A stretch of DNA of 64,000 bases. Source: Toxoplasma gondii ME49 (lineage: Eukaryota; Apicomplexa; Conoidasida; Eucoccidiorida; Sarcocystidae). The stretch covers positions 174,994 to 238,993 of the forward strand of contig NC_031470.1 in assembly GCF_000006565.2 (NCBI RefSeq), written 5' to 3'. The notes under the pieces were generated by a model. That model saw nothing but the letters and a program-made list of their open reading frames with translations, had not been told where the DNA came from and made no database searches. Positions 25,682 to 36,518 of the stretch are shown one piece after another. Every line of letters begins with the position of its first letter. Position 1 is the first letter of the stretch. A program made the translations under genes and the position numbers.

Positions 25682-28600
25682 ATGAGGACGCCGTCAGCGT
25701 TTTCTCCTTCCTCTCCGGCCTCTCCTTCTTTCTGCTCTTCTCTGTCACCTCCTCGCCTTTCCTCCACTCGAGCCGCCCTATTCTCTCGACGCTGTGGATC
25801 CCCACCGCGTTTTTTGCCTCCTCAGACGGAGGCTTTTTCTCCTCCGTCGCGTTCTCCTCCCTCTTCTCTCTCTTCCCATCTGGAGTCCGCCTCGTCGGCC
25901 ATGACCCTCGTTGCCTCCCGGTCTGCTTCTCTTTCCCCTTCTTCTCTTGCCTCTTTCTCTTCCTCTCTCCCGCCTTCACCCTCGGGCCATTCGGCTTCGC
26001 CCTCCGGTCTCACACAGCTCTCTTTCTGGCTTACTCCTTTTTCAGGTGCATGCGTTATAGACTCTTCTTCTCGGCGCCGCTCTCTCCTGGTCTCTGCGTC
26101 ACTTCGTCTCTTCGGCACCGCCTTCCTCCCGCCGGCTATCTCTCCCGCTGCGGCTGCGGCTGAGGCGCGGGTCTCTCCCTCTCTTCTTTCTCCGCCGTCT
26201 TCAAAAATCACTCCTTCGCGTTCGCCGTCTTCTTCTCTCGCTTCTTCTCGTTCGTGTCCGTCCTCTGCTTCGCCTCCTTTTTCCTCTCCTGCGTTCGTTT
26301 CTTGTTCGTTTTCCGAGCACACGGTGGAGGTGGCGACAGAGCCTTCTTCGGCTCTCCCGTCGCCGGGCGTGAGCGGAGGCGATGGTGCTTCTCTCTTTCT
26401 TGAGAGAAGAGAAAGCGGACCTTCTCTTCTTCCGCCTGACATGCTGCCTGACACGCGCGGCCTGGTCTACGCAATTCACCACGGAGAGCCTCTACCGCTC
26501 CTCGCAGTGCGGCTCTGCAGACAGCAGCGGTGAGCTCTCAAAAACAAATCGAAAAACTAAAAAAAAAGTCGAAAAAATCGAAAAAATCGACCAAATGTAC
26601 ACCTGAGTCTCCTGAGTCTCGCCCGTTATACTGCCTTTTCATGTTTCATCGGCGCTCTGTGTCCGCTCTTCATTTTCACCTCTCCTTCTGCTTGTCTCGT
26701 GTTTCCTTGTCCAGACGCAAGTTTCCTCCCTCTCTACGAGCGTCGTTTGTGTTTCCCCTTTCCTTCTTTCTTCTTCCTGCGCATTTTTGCATCTGACCGT
26801 CTGTTTCTCTGCGCGTCCTCCAGTCGCGCGTTTGAGCGTTTTCTTCCTTCTGCTCTGCGACTCCAGAGTTCAGGAGCTGGCCGCGAACATTGCGCAGCGT
26901 CTTTTGGACGCGTTGACGGAGGCGGAGGAGCGGCGAAAGGGAGCGACATGGGAGGAGGAGAGACGCGCCTCGCGGGCAGCAACTCGGCAGGGCGAGGAAG
27001 GAAGTTTGAAGAAGCTTCTGGACTGCTCGACGTTCAGAAGTGGCGAGAGAAACCGGAAACAGAGCCTCAAGGCTGACGCGGGCAACGCGCGAAATCGCGA
27101 GAACGAGTCGCCCCAGGAGCGCATTCGGTGCTACTGGCCGAGCGTCGAAGACGAGACTTCCAAGTGAGAAGTGGGGTGGATAAACGCAGCGGCTTTTTCG
27201 TCGAAAACAACTCTCAACATCGGCAGCGTCTGCCTTCGGCCTCTCGGCTTCCCTGCATCAAACGCGGCCTCAGCCATGCGCTCCCCTAAACCTGTCGAAG
27301 ACGACGCAGGAGGCTCAGGCGGCAGATGAGCTGCGGAAGCGAAAACGCGACAAGCTGAACTCTCTCCTTCTCGTTAAGTTTCACGGATGTAAATCGCGAG
27401 TTGGCAGTCGCTGTGTCGCAGAGAGCGCCTTTCTCTTTTCTGTGTTTGCGCGTTCAGGATGAGTGTCTTCTTTCGAGAGATGCACGCCACGCTCTACCTC
27501 CTCTTCGAACCAAGGCTCTTCTCTCCTTCTCCGTTTCTTTCTTCTTCCCTTGCGTCCTCTCCTTCTCCGTTTCTTTCTTCTTCCCTTGCGTCCTCCCCTT
27601 CTCCGTTTCTGTCTTCTTCCCTTGCGTCCTCCCCTTCTCCGTTTCTGTCTTCTTCCCTTGCGTCCTCCCCTTCTCCGTTTCTGTCTTCTTTTAGTGGGGA
27701 CAGAGAGGCGAGCGGAGAGGGCGGAGATCGTGTACTGGCGGACCGCGTCCACGGCGAATCTGTTTTCTCGCTTCTGAATCCGCGCGTCATGGAGATGGTC
27801 GTTCCTTCTCTCAAGCAGGGGAGGCGTCTGCACCTGCTTCTCGCCTTTCTCCACTGCGTCGAAAGGTGAGAGAAGGCTGAGTCAGAGACTCTGGCCGTTG
27901 TCGCTTCTCCCAGAAAGCCGCGCTCCCCACGGAGGTCTCTCTTGTGTCCTGTGCGGCTCGAGACAAGGTGGAACTCGAAAGGTGAACGGACTCGCTGGCG
28001 ATGTTCATCACTGCCCAAACCCGCTCTGCTCCTCCACAGAGGAAGCTGACAAGGAGTTCTGTTTGGAGATATGTCACGCTCTGGAGCACCAATGGCGCTC
28101 GAGAAAACCGACTAAGCGTCATCGAAGAGGAAAGGCAAATTCGCGTTCACCCGAGAAAAAAAGAGGAGAGAGAGACGGGGAGACAGCGACGGCCGTAGGT
28201 GGCACAAACGAAGAAAACAGGACAGGGTGAAGAAAGTGGGTTTGGGCCATTTTTCCGTTTTCGGAGCGGAGCAAAGACAACGAAGGAGACAGAGAGGACA
28301 CAGATATTCCTCAGATACTGCCGTCGTCTTGTCGCCCTCTCTCCACATCTGAGTGTCTTCAGCGTCAAACGCAGATTCGCCGTTTCCCTCTGTTGTTCTC
28401 TTTCACTTCCATTCCCCGGGGTTCTCTTCTCTCTCCACTCCGTTTCGGTTTTCCTCGCGCTTCCGGTTGTTCTTTATCCTTCTCTTTCCTTCTTCCCTCT
28501 CTTGTTTAGTCTTCTTCCTGTGCGCGTTCCCTTCCTGCCCCTCTGCGTCTGGGGGACGAAGTGTCTTCGTGCACCCTCTGGCTCGGTGCCTTCTGAATTT

Positions 28601-31600
28601 ATTTTTTCTTCCAAACGTTTCTCTGGCGTCTCGGCTCCTGCTGTCTTCAGCTACTTCGCGCTGCACACCTGCAGCAAGAAGACCGTCGACCCAAATCGTC
28701 TTTTGCTCGCCGTCGGTCCTGCCCGATTCCTGCTTCTTCTTTCGCGTCTGGGATTTCTGCCTTCTTCTTCTTTGTCTTCTTCTTTGTCTGGTCTTGGTGA
28801 GCTCGAGTTGCCGCGCCTGCTCTTCCAGCGTCTCTCGGCTGCGTCGGTGGACGCGCTGCTCCTCGAGTTGTTGAAGCACCCTGGCGGTAACGCGTTCGAG
28901 GCCATCAAAGTCGTTTCCCTGCTGCGTCTGCTGGAGAAGACAGAGAGTCTGGACGCGCCGCTGAAGGGATCCAGGTGGACGCTCCAGGCTGTGGCAGCCA
29001 GCGTGAGCAGTCGGAAGTCGGAGTCTCTTCTTCTCGCCTTTCTCCGCTCTCTCGCGCCGGCGAAGGAGACCCGCGGACGCGCGGTCGCGGCGGCCTGCAG
29101 AGGCGTTCTCGGCGAAGACGAAATCCGGCGGGCAGAGGAAGAAGAACGCGGAGAAAAACTCGCTCTCGAGGCCTGCGCATGGCTTGCGAGAAAAGCGGCG
29201 GTCACGGGTACGCAGCACAGGCCGGACAAAGGAGCGAAAAAGGAAGGCGAAGAAAGGAAGTAGGAAAGCCAGAAACAAAGAGAGGAAGACAGAGTGGCGG
29301 AGAAAAAAACAGGCAGAGAGAGCTTCCGCTAGGAAGACGAGGATAAGGAGGACGAGCGAAAGACGGGGATGAAGAGAGTGAAGAGAGGAAATGACGTCGG
29401 CAGCAGGACAAGGAGAAAGAGGGTAACAGACTGAGAGAAGGAAAACGGGAAAGAAACTCGCCTTCAGTTGCTGATCACGCTTGTCATGCAACAACCCGGT
29501 GTCCTTTCAAAAGAGTCGCATGCTTTGTCCGCTGACCATTCGTCTGAGGGAAACACCCTACACTTCTCTGTCGGATTCCAATGCCTCTTGATAACAAATG
29601 ACACCTACTCTGCCTTCTTCCAAGAACTTCTGACGAAAATACTCTTCTCGTTCTTTTACGTACACCCGAACAGGACAAATCCTTACGTGCATGTTTTTAA
29701 ATGTGGACGCAACTAGGTATGTCGACATCGGTCCACGGCCCACAGCCTCCGACTTCGTTCCCCTATATATATATATTATGTGTGTGTAAATATATATTGT
29801 AGGTATATATATATATATATGCATGTATGCATGTATGTGTCTCATATTTGACGCGCGTGTATGGGTTGGTTTGGAGCCTTCTGGAGAGGAGAAAGTGGAA
29901 TTCGCCGTCTTTTATGTCAATTGTTTTCAGGCGAAGTTGCAGACCCTTGGGGGTACATGGTCTCTCGCAGTTTCTTGCTGAGTCGCCTTCGCCAGCAGGC
30001 ACACACTCCCGCGGCTCTCGCACTGGACTCTTCAGCATGTCGTTCGCAGGAAGGGCAAGAGGTAGAAGGTTGGCAGCATGGAAGAGCAGAAAGAAGGCGC
30101 GAAGAACGCAAAGCACAGGGAGACGAGGAGGTGATAGAGGAAGAGGAAAATGAAGTGAAAGACACAGAAGAAAAACTGGAAGGCGAGGGATGCGGGAAGG
30201 CGGTGAAGCGCGCGCGGGGGCGGTGTGCAGGACGCACGGCTGCCCAGGTAGTAGTAGTAGAAGAGAGTCGGCGTGTATGTCCTCTCGAAAAACAGGGACT
30301 CAAGACTTACGCATGTGCTGTCCACGAAGAACCAGACCCGGCGAAAGAAATCGAGGAAGAGGAAACCGACATGGAAGAGGACCTTTTAAGTCTCCCAAGT
30401 CTGGCCGACAGCGCCGCTGCTCCCACAAGACAAGCGGATTGTTTTTCGACTTCTTGGAAGCTGCCGCCAGAAGTCACTCCTCAGACAGAAGACCCACCAA
30501 GCTCTAATGAAGACGCTCCACTTCGCTCGCCTTCTTCTTCTCCTTCTTCTTCTCCTTCTTCTTCCACTTCCTCCTCTTCCTCCTCTTCTTCTTTTCGTCC
30601 TCTGTCTTTGCCCTGGGGTGTCGACCGAGTGCTCTTTCTCGACACTGTGGAAGGTTTGACTGGACTGTTCGCGTTTCTCCGTTCGTCGCAGGAAGCGTCT
30701 TGTCGCGCGTTGTCTGCCGAAGAGACCGCTGGCTGCTCGCTTCCGCCGCAGGAGGCGCTACGGTGTACAGCCAGCGATGCGAAAGGTCCAGCAGAGGCGC
30801 CGGCAGAAGAGGCCGCCGTGCACGCCTCGCCTTCTGTTTCTCTCTCCACAGAGCGAGACGGTGCCCTCGCGGAGAGTCAACGCCGGAAGGCAAAGAGTGG
30901 AGAGGAAGAAAAGAAGCGAGCGAAGAAGAAAAACGATGCACACGTTGCTGGCGAAGTGGAGATTGGAGAGCTGACGTCGTCGAGACTCGCTGAGTCATGC
31001 GTATCGCAGTCTCGGACGAGGGCGCAGATCTCCTCCGACGCTGTTCTCTCTGAAGCGGACGCAGCTTCAGACACCTGTGGGGTGTCTGTCTCCGTGCTTC
31101 CAGTCCTTCCCTCCCTCGTTCCCTTCCGTCCCTTCGTCGTCGCGCTCGACCTGGAGTGGACGCTGCCGCATGCAGCGAGTGTGCTGTCGCTGGCGACGGA
31201 GAGCCGAGTCTTTCTGGTCGACTTGGTGAACGATAATCCAGTCTATAAGGCGACGCTTCTGCAGATGCTGCGCTGGCTTTTCGCGAATCCCTTCATTGCG
31301 AAGCTGATGTACCAAGCCTCCGGAGACATCACAAAGTTGTTCTTCGCGCTGGGCGCTGTCGGCAGCCCAGGCGCCCTCGTCCACTGCATCGACCTCAGGT
31401 AAAAACGCAAGTCCACGTCAGGCGCGATACACGCGAACCGCGGAGGGTGTGCGGACAGACAACAGAGGAGGGGAGAAGAAGTGGAAGGAAGAGCTGCTTC
31501 AACGAGTTGTTCGTTGTACGTTGCTGTGGGCGCGAGCATGGAGAGATGCAGAGAGGCGTTCGTTCATGTCTACATCTACGGCTGTGAAGGCTTGCATGCA

Positions 31601-33312
31601 GAGACATTTTCGAGATGAAGACACATGGTTATGGATCTGAGTGTAGAAATGGCGAGGTCCAGGCATGCGCTTTGAAGGGATGGGTTTCCACATGTATGCA
31701 GAAGTAGGTGGAGAGACATTTGTGTGAATCAGTCCTTTTGTTGAAGGTCCATCGTGCCGCAGTGCGTTTTCTCTCTTTTCTCTGTCAAGGCACCCGCGAG
31801 TCTGGAACTCCCCAGCCTCGTCAGAAGGAGAGACGCGAAGGACGCCTGAATGGGCAAATTCCCTGCCTTCGCCGGCAGAAGCGCGCGGCCCGCTTGTGTC
31901 TCCTTCTTCCGATCCAAGTCTGAAACCGGGTGCCGCTCCAGCAGGAAACACGCGAGAGAGGCGGGAGGCGACGGCGAAGACGAAAGAAGGAGCACCAAGC
32001 TGTAGGGGGGAAGACGCAGGTGCAGAAGAAAAAGAAGCAGATGCGGCAAAGTCTGGGGCAGAAAGTTTTCTCGTTCCTGTCAGGAAAGGCCGCCACTTGG
32101 CGAACGCGGAGAGGGAGTTGCGGGAAGGCGTAATCGCTAAGGAACATTTCTTGGAGAAGAACGAAGAAGAAACTCCTGAGCGCTACATGCGGCCGGTCAA
32201 GCGACGTAAGTTTCACAGGACGAAATCCTGTGTATGTCGGAGTTGAGAAGGCGAGAGTGAAACGCGGAGGCCGACTCACATTGAGAAACAGGCCGACAGG
32301 GATATCAAGACCCAGTGAAGAGTGTGGATGTCTCTGATCTCGATCCCGGACGTTGCATACGTCGCTGGCCGTCAACTTGTTCCGTCGCGTTTTTTCCGGT
32401 TTCCAGTGACTCTGTAGGGAACGCGTAGTCCAGGTCTACACGTGTTTAGATTTCTTTCAGCGGAGCTCTGTGTCTCCTCTGGATCGCGCGATGGAGACAG
32501 AACTGCGGAGATGTCAGTGTATCACGGCATTGTCGCAAGTCACCGAGATTATGAAGTTATCGTTTGGTGCTCGTCAGCATGTCTCTTACTAACGAGCTGA
32601 TTGCTCGCACGATAATTGGCTTGTTCCTGTCTGCAGGCTTCCCCAGTCTCCAGGAAATGTGCCGACAAGTGCTGCATGCAGACTTGGATAAATCTGAGCA
32701 GAGGTCGAACTGGAACATGCGCCCTCTGACGGCATCTCAAGCGCACTACGCAGCTCTGGATGCATATGTCCTCATTCTTTTGGAAGCCGCTCTGAGGCGC
32801 CAAGGGTGGATCCCGGGCAACATTCTCGGTGGTCTCGGCGAATTCAGTGCACTCAGCTTCCGTAAGTCATTCGTCTCGCACAACCTCGCTTCCACTCTCC
32901 CATATGCATGTCTTTATATATATATATATATACATAGATAGATAGATCTGACTGTTGAACTCAAGTGTTTCGTACGTCGTGGGGTCGACATGTGCATGTG
33001 TGTGGAAGCCCGGATGTGTGGACGTTTGTTCGAATCTGTTTCGTTCATACAAGCGAATCCGGAACTGTTTGACGGTGTCTCGGCATTTCCTTGTTTTGTG
33101 CCACGAACCCCAGAGTGTGGGTGGGAAACTGTTGCGGTCGCCGGTCGATCGCGTGATTTTCGTCTGACTTTTCCTTTTCCGTTTTCTTCTCGCGGCTTGA
33201 CGCAGGTGGTCGGCCGTCAGAGTTTCGGATCCACTATCAGAAGAACGCCAGCATGCAGGCATCTAAGGTCGAGGCGGCTGAAAAGCGGCACTTCAAGTGG
33301 CGCGGATCCTGA
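25682..33312 (+). CDS. DEDDy 3'-5' exonuclease-domain protein, Mut-7/EXD-like (about 1441 aa)
   Basis: Eight exons, 25682-26529, 26867-27163, 27458-27865, 28651-29207, 29931-31398, 31790-32205, 32637-32861 and 33206-33312, sum to 4326 nt with every junction in phase. The C-terminal third is an RNase D-type 3'-5' exonuclease: Exo I VVALDLEW (D1110, E1112), Exo II around SGDITKLF (D1169), and Exo III HYAALDAY (Y1369, D1373). LDKSEQRSNWNMRPL just before Exo III is typical of Mut-7/nibbler/EXD and WRN-like exonucleases. All acidic residues are present, so an active nuclease is likely. The N-terminal 700 residues hold a Ser/Pro-rich start, a 12-residue repeat and a helical region (residues about 520-700). 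Exon 6 inserts about 139 disordered residues between Exo II and Exo III. There is no HRDC or Mut7-C domain. RNA trimming is the likeliest role, but the substrate is unknown. Confidence 0.82.
27521..27690 (+). repeat. 36-bp coding minisatellite, about 4.5 copies
   Basis: Tandem copies of a 36-bp unit in exon 3 of the exonuclease gene encode the 12-residue repeat SPSPFLSSSLAS. The copies are nearly identical and stay in frame. Confidence 0.9.
29764..29820. repeat. Compound (TA)n/(TG)n microsatellite
   Basis: Lies in the intron before exon 5 of the exonuclease gene. A further TA run at 32915-32932 is in its last intron. Confidence 0.85.
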
Positions 33313-36300
33313 CAAATGTGCATTCGTTTCGAGATTTACTGCAGTTCCGTGGCCACAGTGAAAATGAGTCGGTGGAAACCGCGGGAAACAGGTGCGTTTG
33401 ACTGGCAGCCTTTGTGTCAGTGACTGTCAGTCAGAAAGGCGGAAGTGTGGACCTTTGTGTCGCGGGTCTGCGCCGCCTTTGGGGAGACTGGTACTTGCGA
33501 AGAGCGCAGGGAACATTCAGAGTCATTTCTAAAAAGTGCTCTGAACCTGAAACGCACACAACCGCACAGACGACGTTTCGTTCGCGCTGAGGGCTACGCA
33601 GTGTGCCGCCGGCCCGGGGGGGGGGCCGATAGCGGAGGTGCCGAGTGAACCAAGTAGAGATAAAAGTGGAGAGCGGTCCTTTCCTGGGTGAATCCCGAGA
33701 AAGCGAGCAGCACAGTGGTGTTACCCTGGATCCTCGGCTTCGAAAAGCCGCAAGAAAACACACCTCAGTTTAGTCGAAAAACGTCTGACGAAACTGCGCT
33801 TTTGAGCGACACAGAAGAGCACGGGCTCGAGTGCATGTACACACGGCATGCTTCGCATTCACTGGTGGGTCGCGCTGGCGGTTGTAGACGACAGCTGTAG
33901 CCGAAACTGAAAAGGCAAACCAGTGGAAGAATGACAGGGAGGACAAATGTAAGAAGCCTTCTAAGCCGATGGGTAAAACGAGGTTCGGCGAGAAAACGGC
34001 TCCCACCCGTTCTCTGTCAAGGAATTTCTTCCTGTGGAGTATCCATCACCAGTTTGTTATAGATTTTTGATCTGCGACGCCCGTTGTCAGAGACCACACG
34101 CACGCACTGTCATCTCTCAAAGCATGCCACACAGATGCTTGCGGTAGACGGGTGTGTGCTGTAGACGTGCGAAAATATACGCAACGAAGGTTAGCAGTCC
34201 CGACGTTTCCGACTTGGCAATGCAGATAGTGCAGCAAGACACAAGTGCCCAGCGACTCGCGCTCAGTCGAAACTAGATGGAAACGAGAAATGGAATGTGT
34301 CGGTCAAGCCTCCTTGACAGGCATTGTACGCGGCGTCTTGTGGAAGAATATGTTTAGCCGGAAGGTAGCATCTGTATATCCGATTGTCAGCGTAGGTGCA
34401 CGGATGGACAGAGTTAGTCCGTGTACGGTTTGCACCAGCTTGACTCCTCAACCTAAGGACAACGTTGTTTACAGCCTCCGTCGTTAAAATCGGGCGCAGA
34501 CATAAACTCATGGATGCACTGAGTGTTCTCAAAACCGTGCCAGTGGAAGGGAACTTGGAACCGGTAAACAAAGATACCGTTACATTCGAGGATGTTGTGT
34601 GTCCACACTGGTGCAACTCAGATCGACTAAGCAGAGGTTGTTTCGTAACTACGATAATCGCTCGTCACTAGGTGTCCCAGAAGTAAGTCGGCTACGGTAC
34701 TCGCACACCCCATGTGCAGACGAGCGACCATTTTTGGAGCAAGTTCGATTGTACATTTAAACGAGCGGCGTGCACAGCAGGATTTTAAACCTGTGTGAGA
34801 CTGTGACGAGTGTTCGATTTCGTCACTGTCAGGCCAACGTAGCTGTTCCAGTGCTCCCTGCTTTGGTTTCCGTTGACCTCTTTCGCTCCTGATTGCGGCG
34901 GCAGACTCTCAAAAGCCTTGTGGATGCAAAGCGTTACCAATAGCGTTTATCCTTCGGTGATGCACCAGGCAAAAATGAGTGAACTGAGCGTCCCATTTCC
35001 CTCTCAAGGTTTGGCAAGTAGTGTGAAGGATTCGCATCATGACTTCCGTGGGAGGCATGAGCAGCTGACGAGTAAGAGCTCAGCAGAGCACAGTCCTCGT
35101 GGCAGCTGTATCCGCTTCTGGAAACTCGACCCCAGCGACATATTTCGGGCGTCAACCAGGAGTCGTTTCGGCCGTTATGTTTCGGTGGCATTGGTTGCTC
35201 TGCGCTTGGGGAACTTCTCGACTTGCATGAACTGTTAGTCCCAACGTAGTTATGACAATTGAAACCTGTTGAGAGATTCGTCTGTCCAGTTACGGGACAT
35301 GCAGCGTACATCAGACTCCCTGTACTCGAAGATGGCGAATCAGACGGCCGCCTACAGTCTGTTCAACTGCAGTCGAGAGAGAGGCGCAGAATTTGCGGCT
35401 TGTTCCAAGCCTTCCCTCAGTCAGTCCCAGTGAACACGCTGCCTCGAGGCCGCGCCAACAGAATCCACTTCATTCGACAATCATTTTTTTACCTGTTTGG
35501 ACCGTCAGCATACAGCCGCCGTTTTGACGTGTTACCGCACCGGGCCGGTATTGCAAACTATGCTTCAGCAGTGGTCTTGGCAATGTCTAGTGTTGATGTG
35601 CAACAGACTGAGGTCTACTGCGCCAGGCATCAAGGCATGTGTACGCAACTGTTTCAACCGGAAAGCTGTTTGTATCAAGGCCGACTGCTCTAGCCGTAAT
35701 CAGGACAGCGCTACACCTGCACGGGGCCAGTTGAAGAATGGTGGCACAGCAGCGGCCCCAAATGGTTCGATTGACACCCGACTTTACAAAAACGTTAGCA
35801 TTTCATCACCGGAGACCACGAATAAAACACTGGATGTAGTGGCCATAAGCATCTCATGTGCACGGATCCCGTGGTTAACGCGGTGACGACGTGTCCAGCC
35901 GCCTACAGATCGGGACGGGTGACCTCGACAGAGAACCAAGGAACTCGCAGGGACTTTGTCCCATATTTCCACCTTTGATAGAAAATGCTCTGCAGAACAG
36001 TTCCAGTGACACTGCTACACGAAAATCCCTGTGATTATCCACGCTGTCTTGCCTCTGCCCGGAGAGTCAGACTGCCCGAAGTAGCCGTGGTATACCCCCA
36101 CCAGTGGCCGCCATTGCAGCGATCAACACGAACCGCAAACACTCATTCAAGAGGCAGAATTGGAAGACATTTGATGAATTCAGCGCCAACGGCTGTTGTA
36201 AAAATCCGACAGCGACACGAATGATGGAAAGATCACCGTCCGCGTATCGAAGCTCTCCGATTGCCGGGAATGCAAGCCTGGTTCTTGCTGCGAGCATCCT

Positions 36301-36435
36301 TTCTCAGCAGTCAGGATTCTGGCGTAGGGGAGCGGACTCCTCCTCTAATTCAGCGAAAGACTCCACAATAAATTAGTGAACTTCGGACTGACAGAGAGTT
36401 TCACGTGGAGAGGAATGTCGTACACCTAGGCTCTT
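33313..36435. other. Intergenic region downstream of the exonuclease gene
   Basis: No gene recognised. Short reading frames here lack domains, signal peptides and credible exon partners. It includes the 3' UTR of the exonuclease gene. Confidence 0.45.
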
Positions 36436-36507
36436 GGTTCCATAGTGTAGTGGTTAGCACCCTGGACTTTGAATCCAGTAACCCGGGTTCGAGTCCCGGT
36501 GGGACCT
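36436..36507 (+). tRNA. tRNA-Gln (anticodon TTG)
   Basis: A 72-nt cloverleaf folds by eye. The acceptor stem GGTTCCA pairs with TGGGACC with one G-T pair. The D-arm contains TAGTGGTTA, the anticodon stem CTGGA/TCCAG encloses the loop CTTTGAA with TTG at 36469-36471, and the T-arm is CCCGGGTTCGAGTCCCGG-like with GGTTCGAGTCC matching the B box. The discriminator is T and CCA is not encoded, as in eukaryotes. There is no intron. Confidence 0.96.
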
Positions 36508-36513
36508 GATGGG

Positions 36514-36518
36514 TTTTT
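36514..36518 (+). terminator. RNA polymerase III terminator (T5)
   Basis: A run of five T residues seven bases after the tRNA-Gln 3' end, as expected for Pol III termination. Confidence 0.8.

Noticed and set aside
25822..26454. Glu/Arg-rich minus-strand frame
   Set aside because: Antisense shadow of the Ser/Pro-rich exon 1 of the exonuclease gene.
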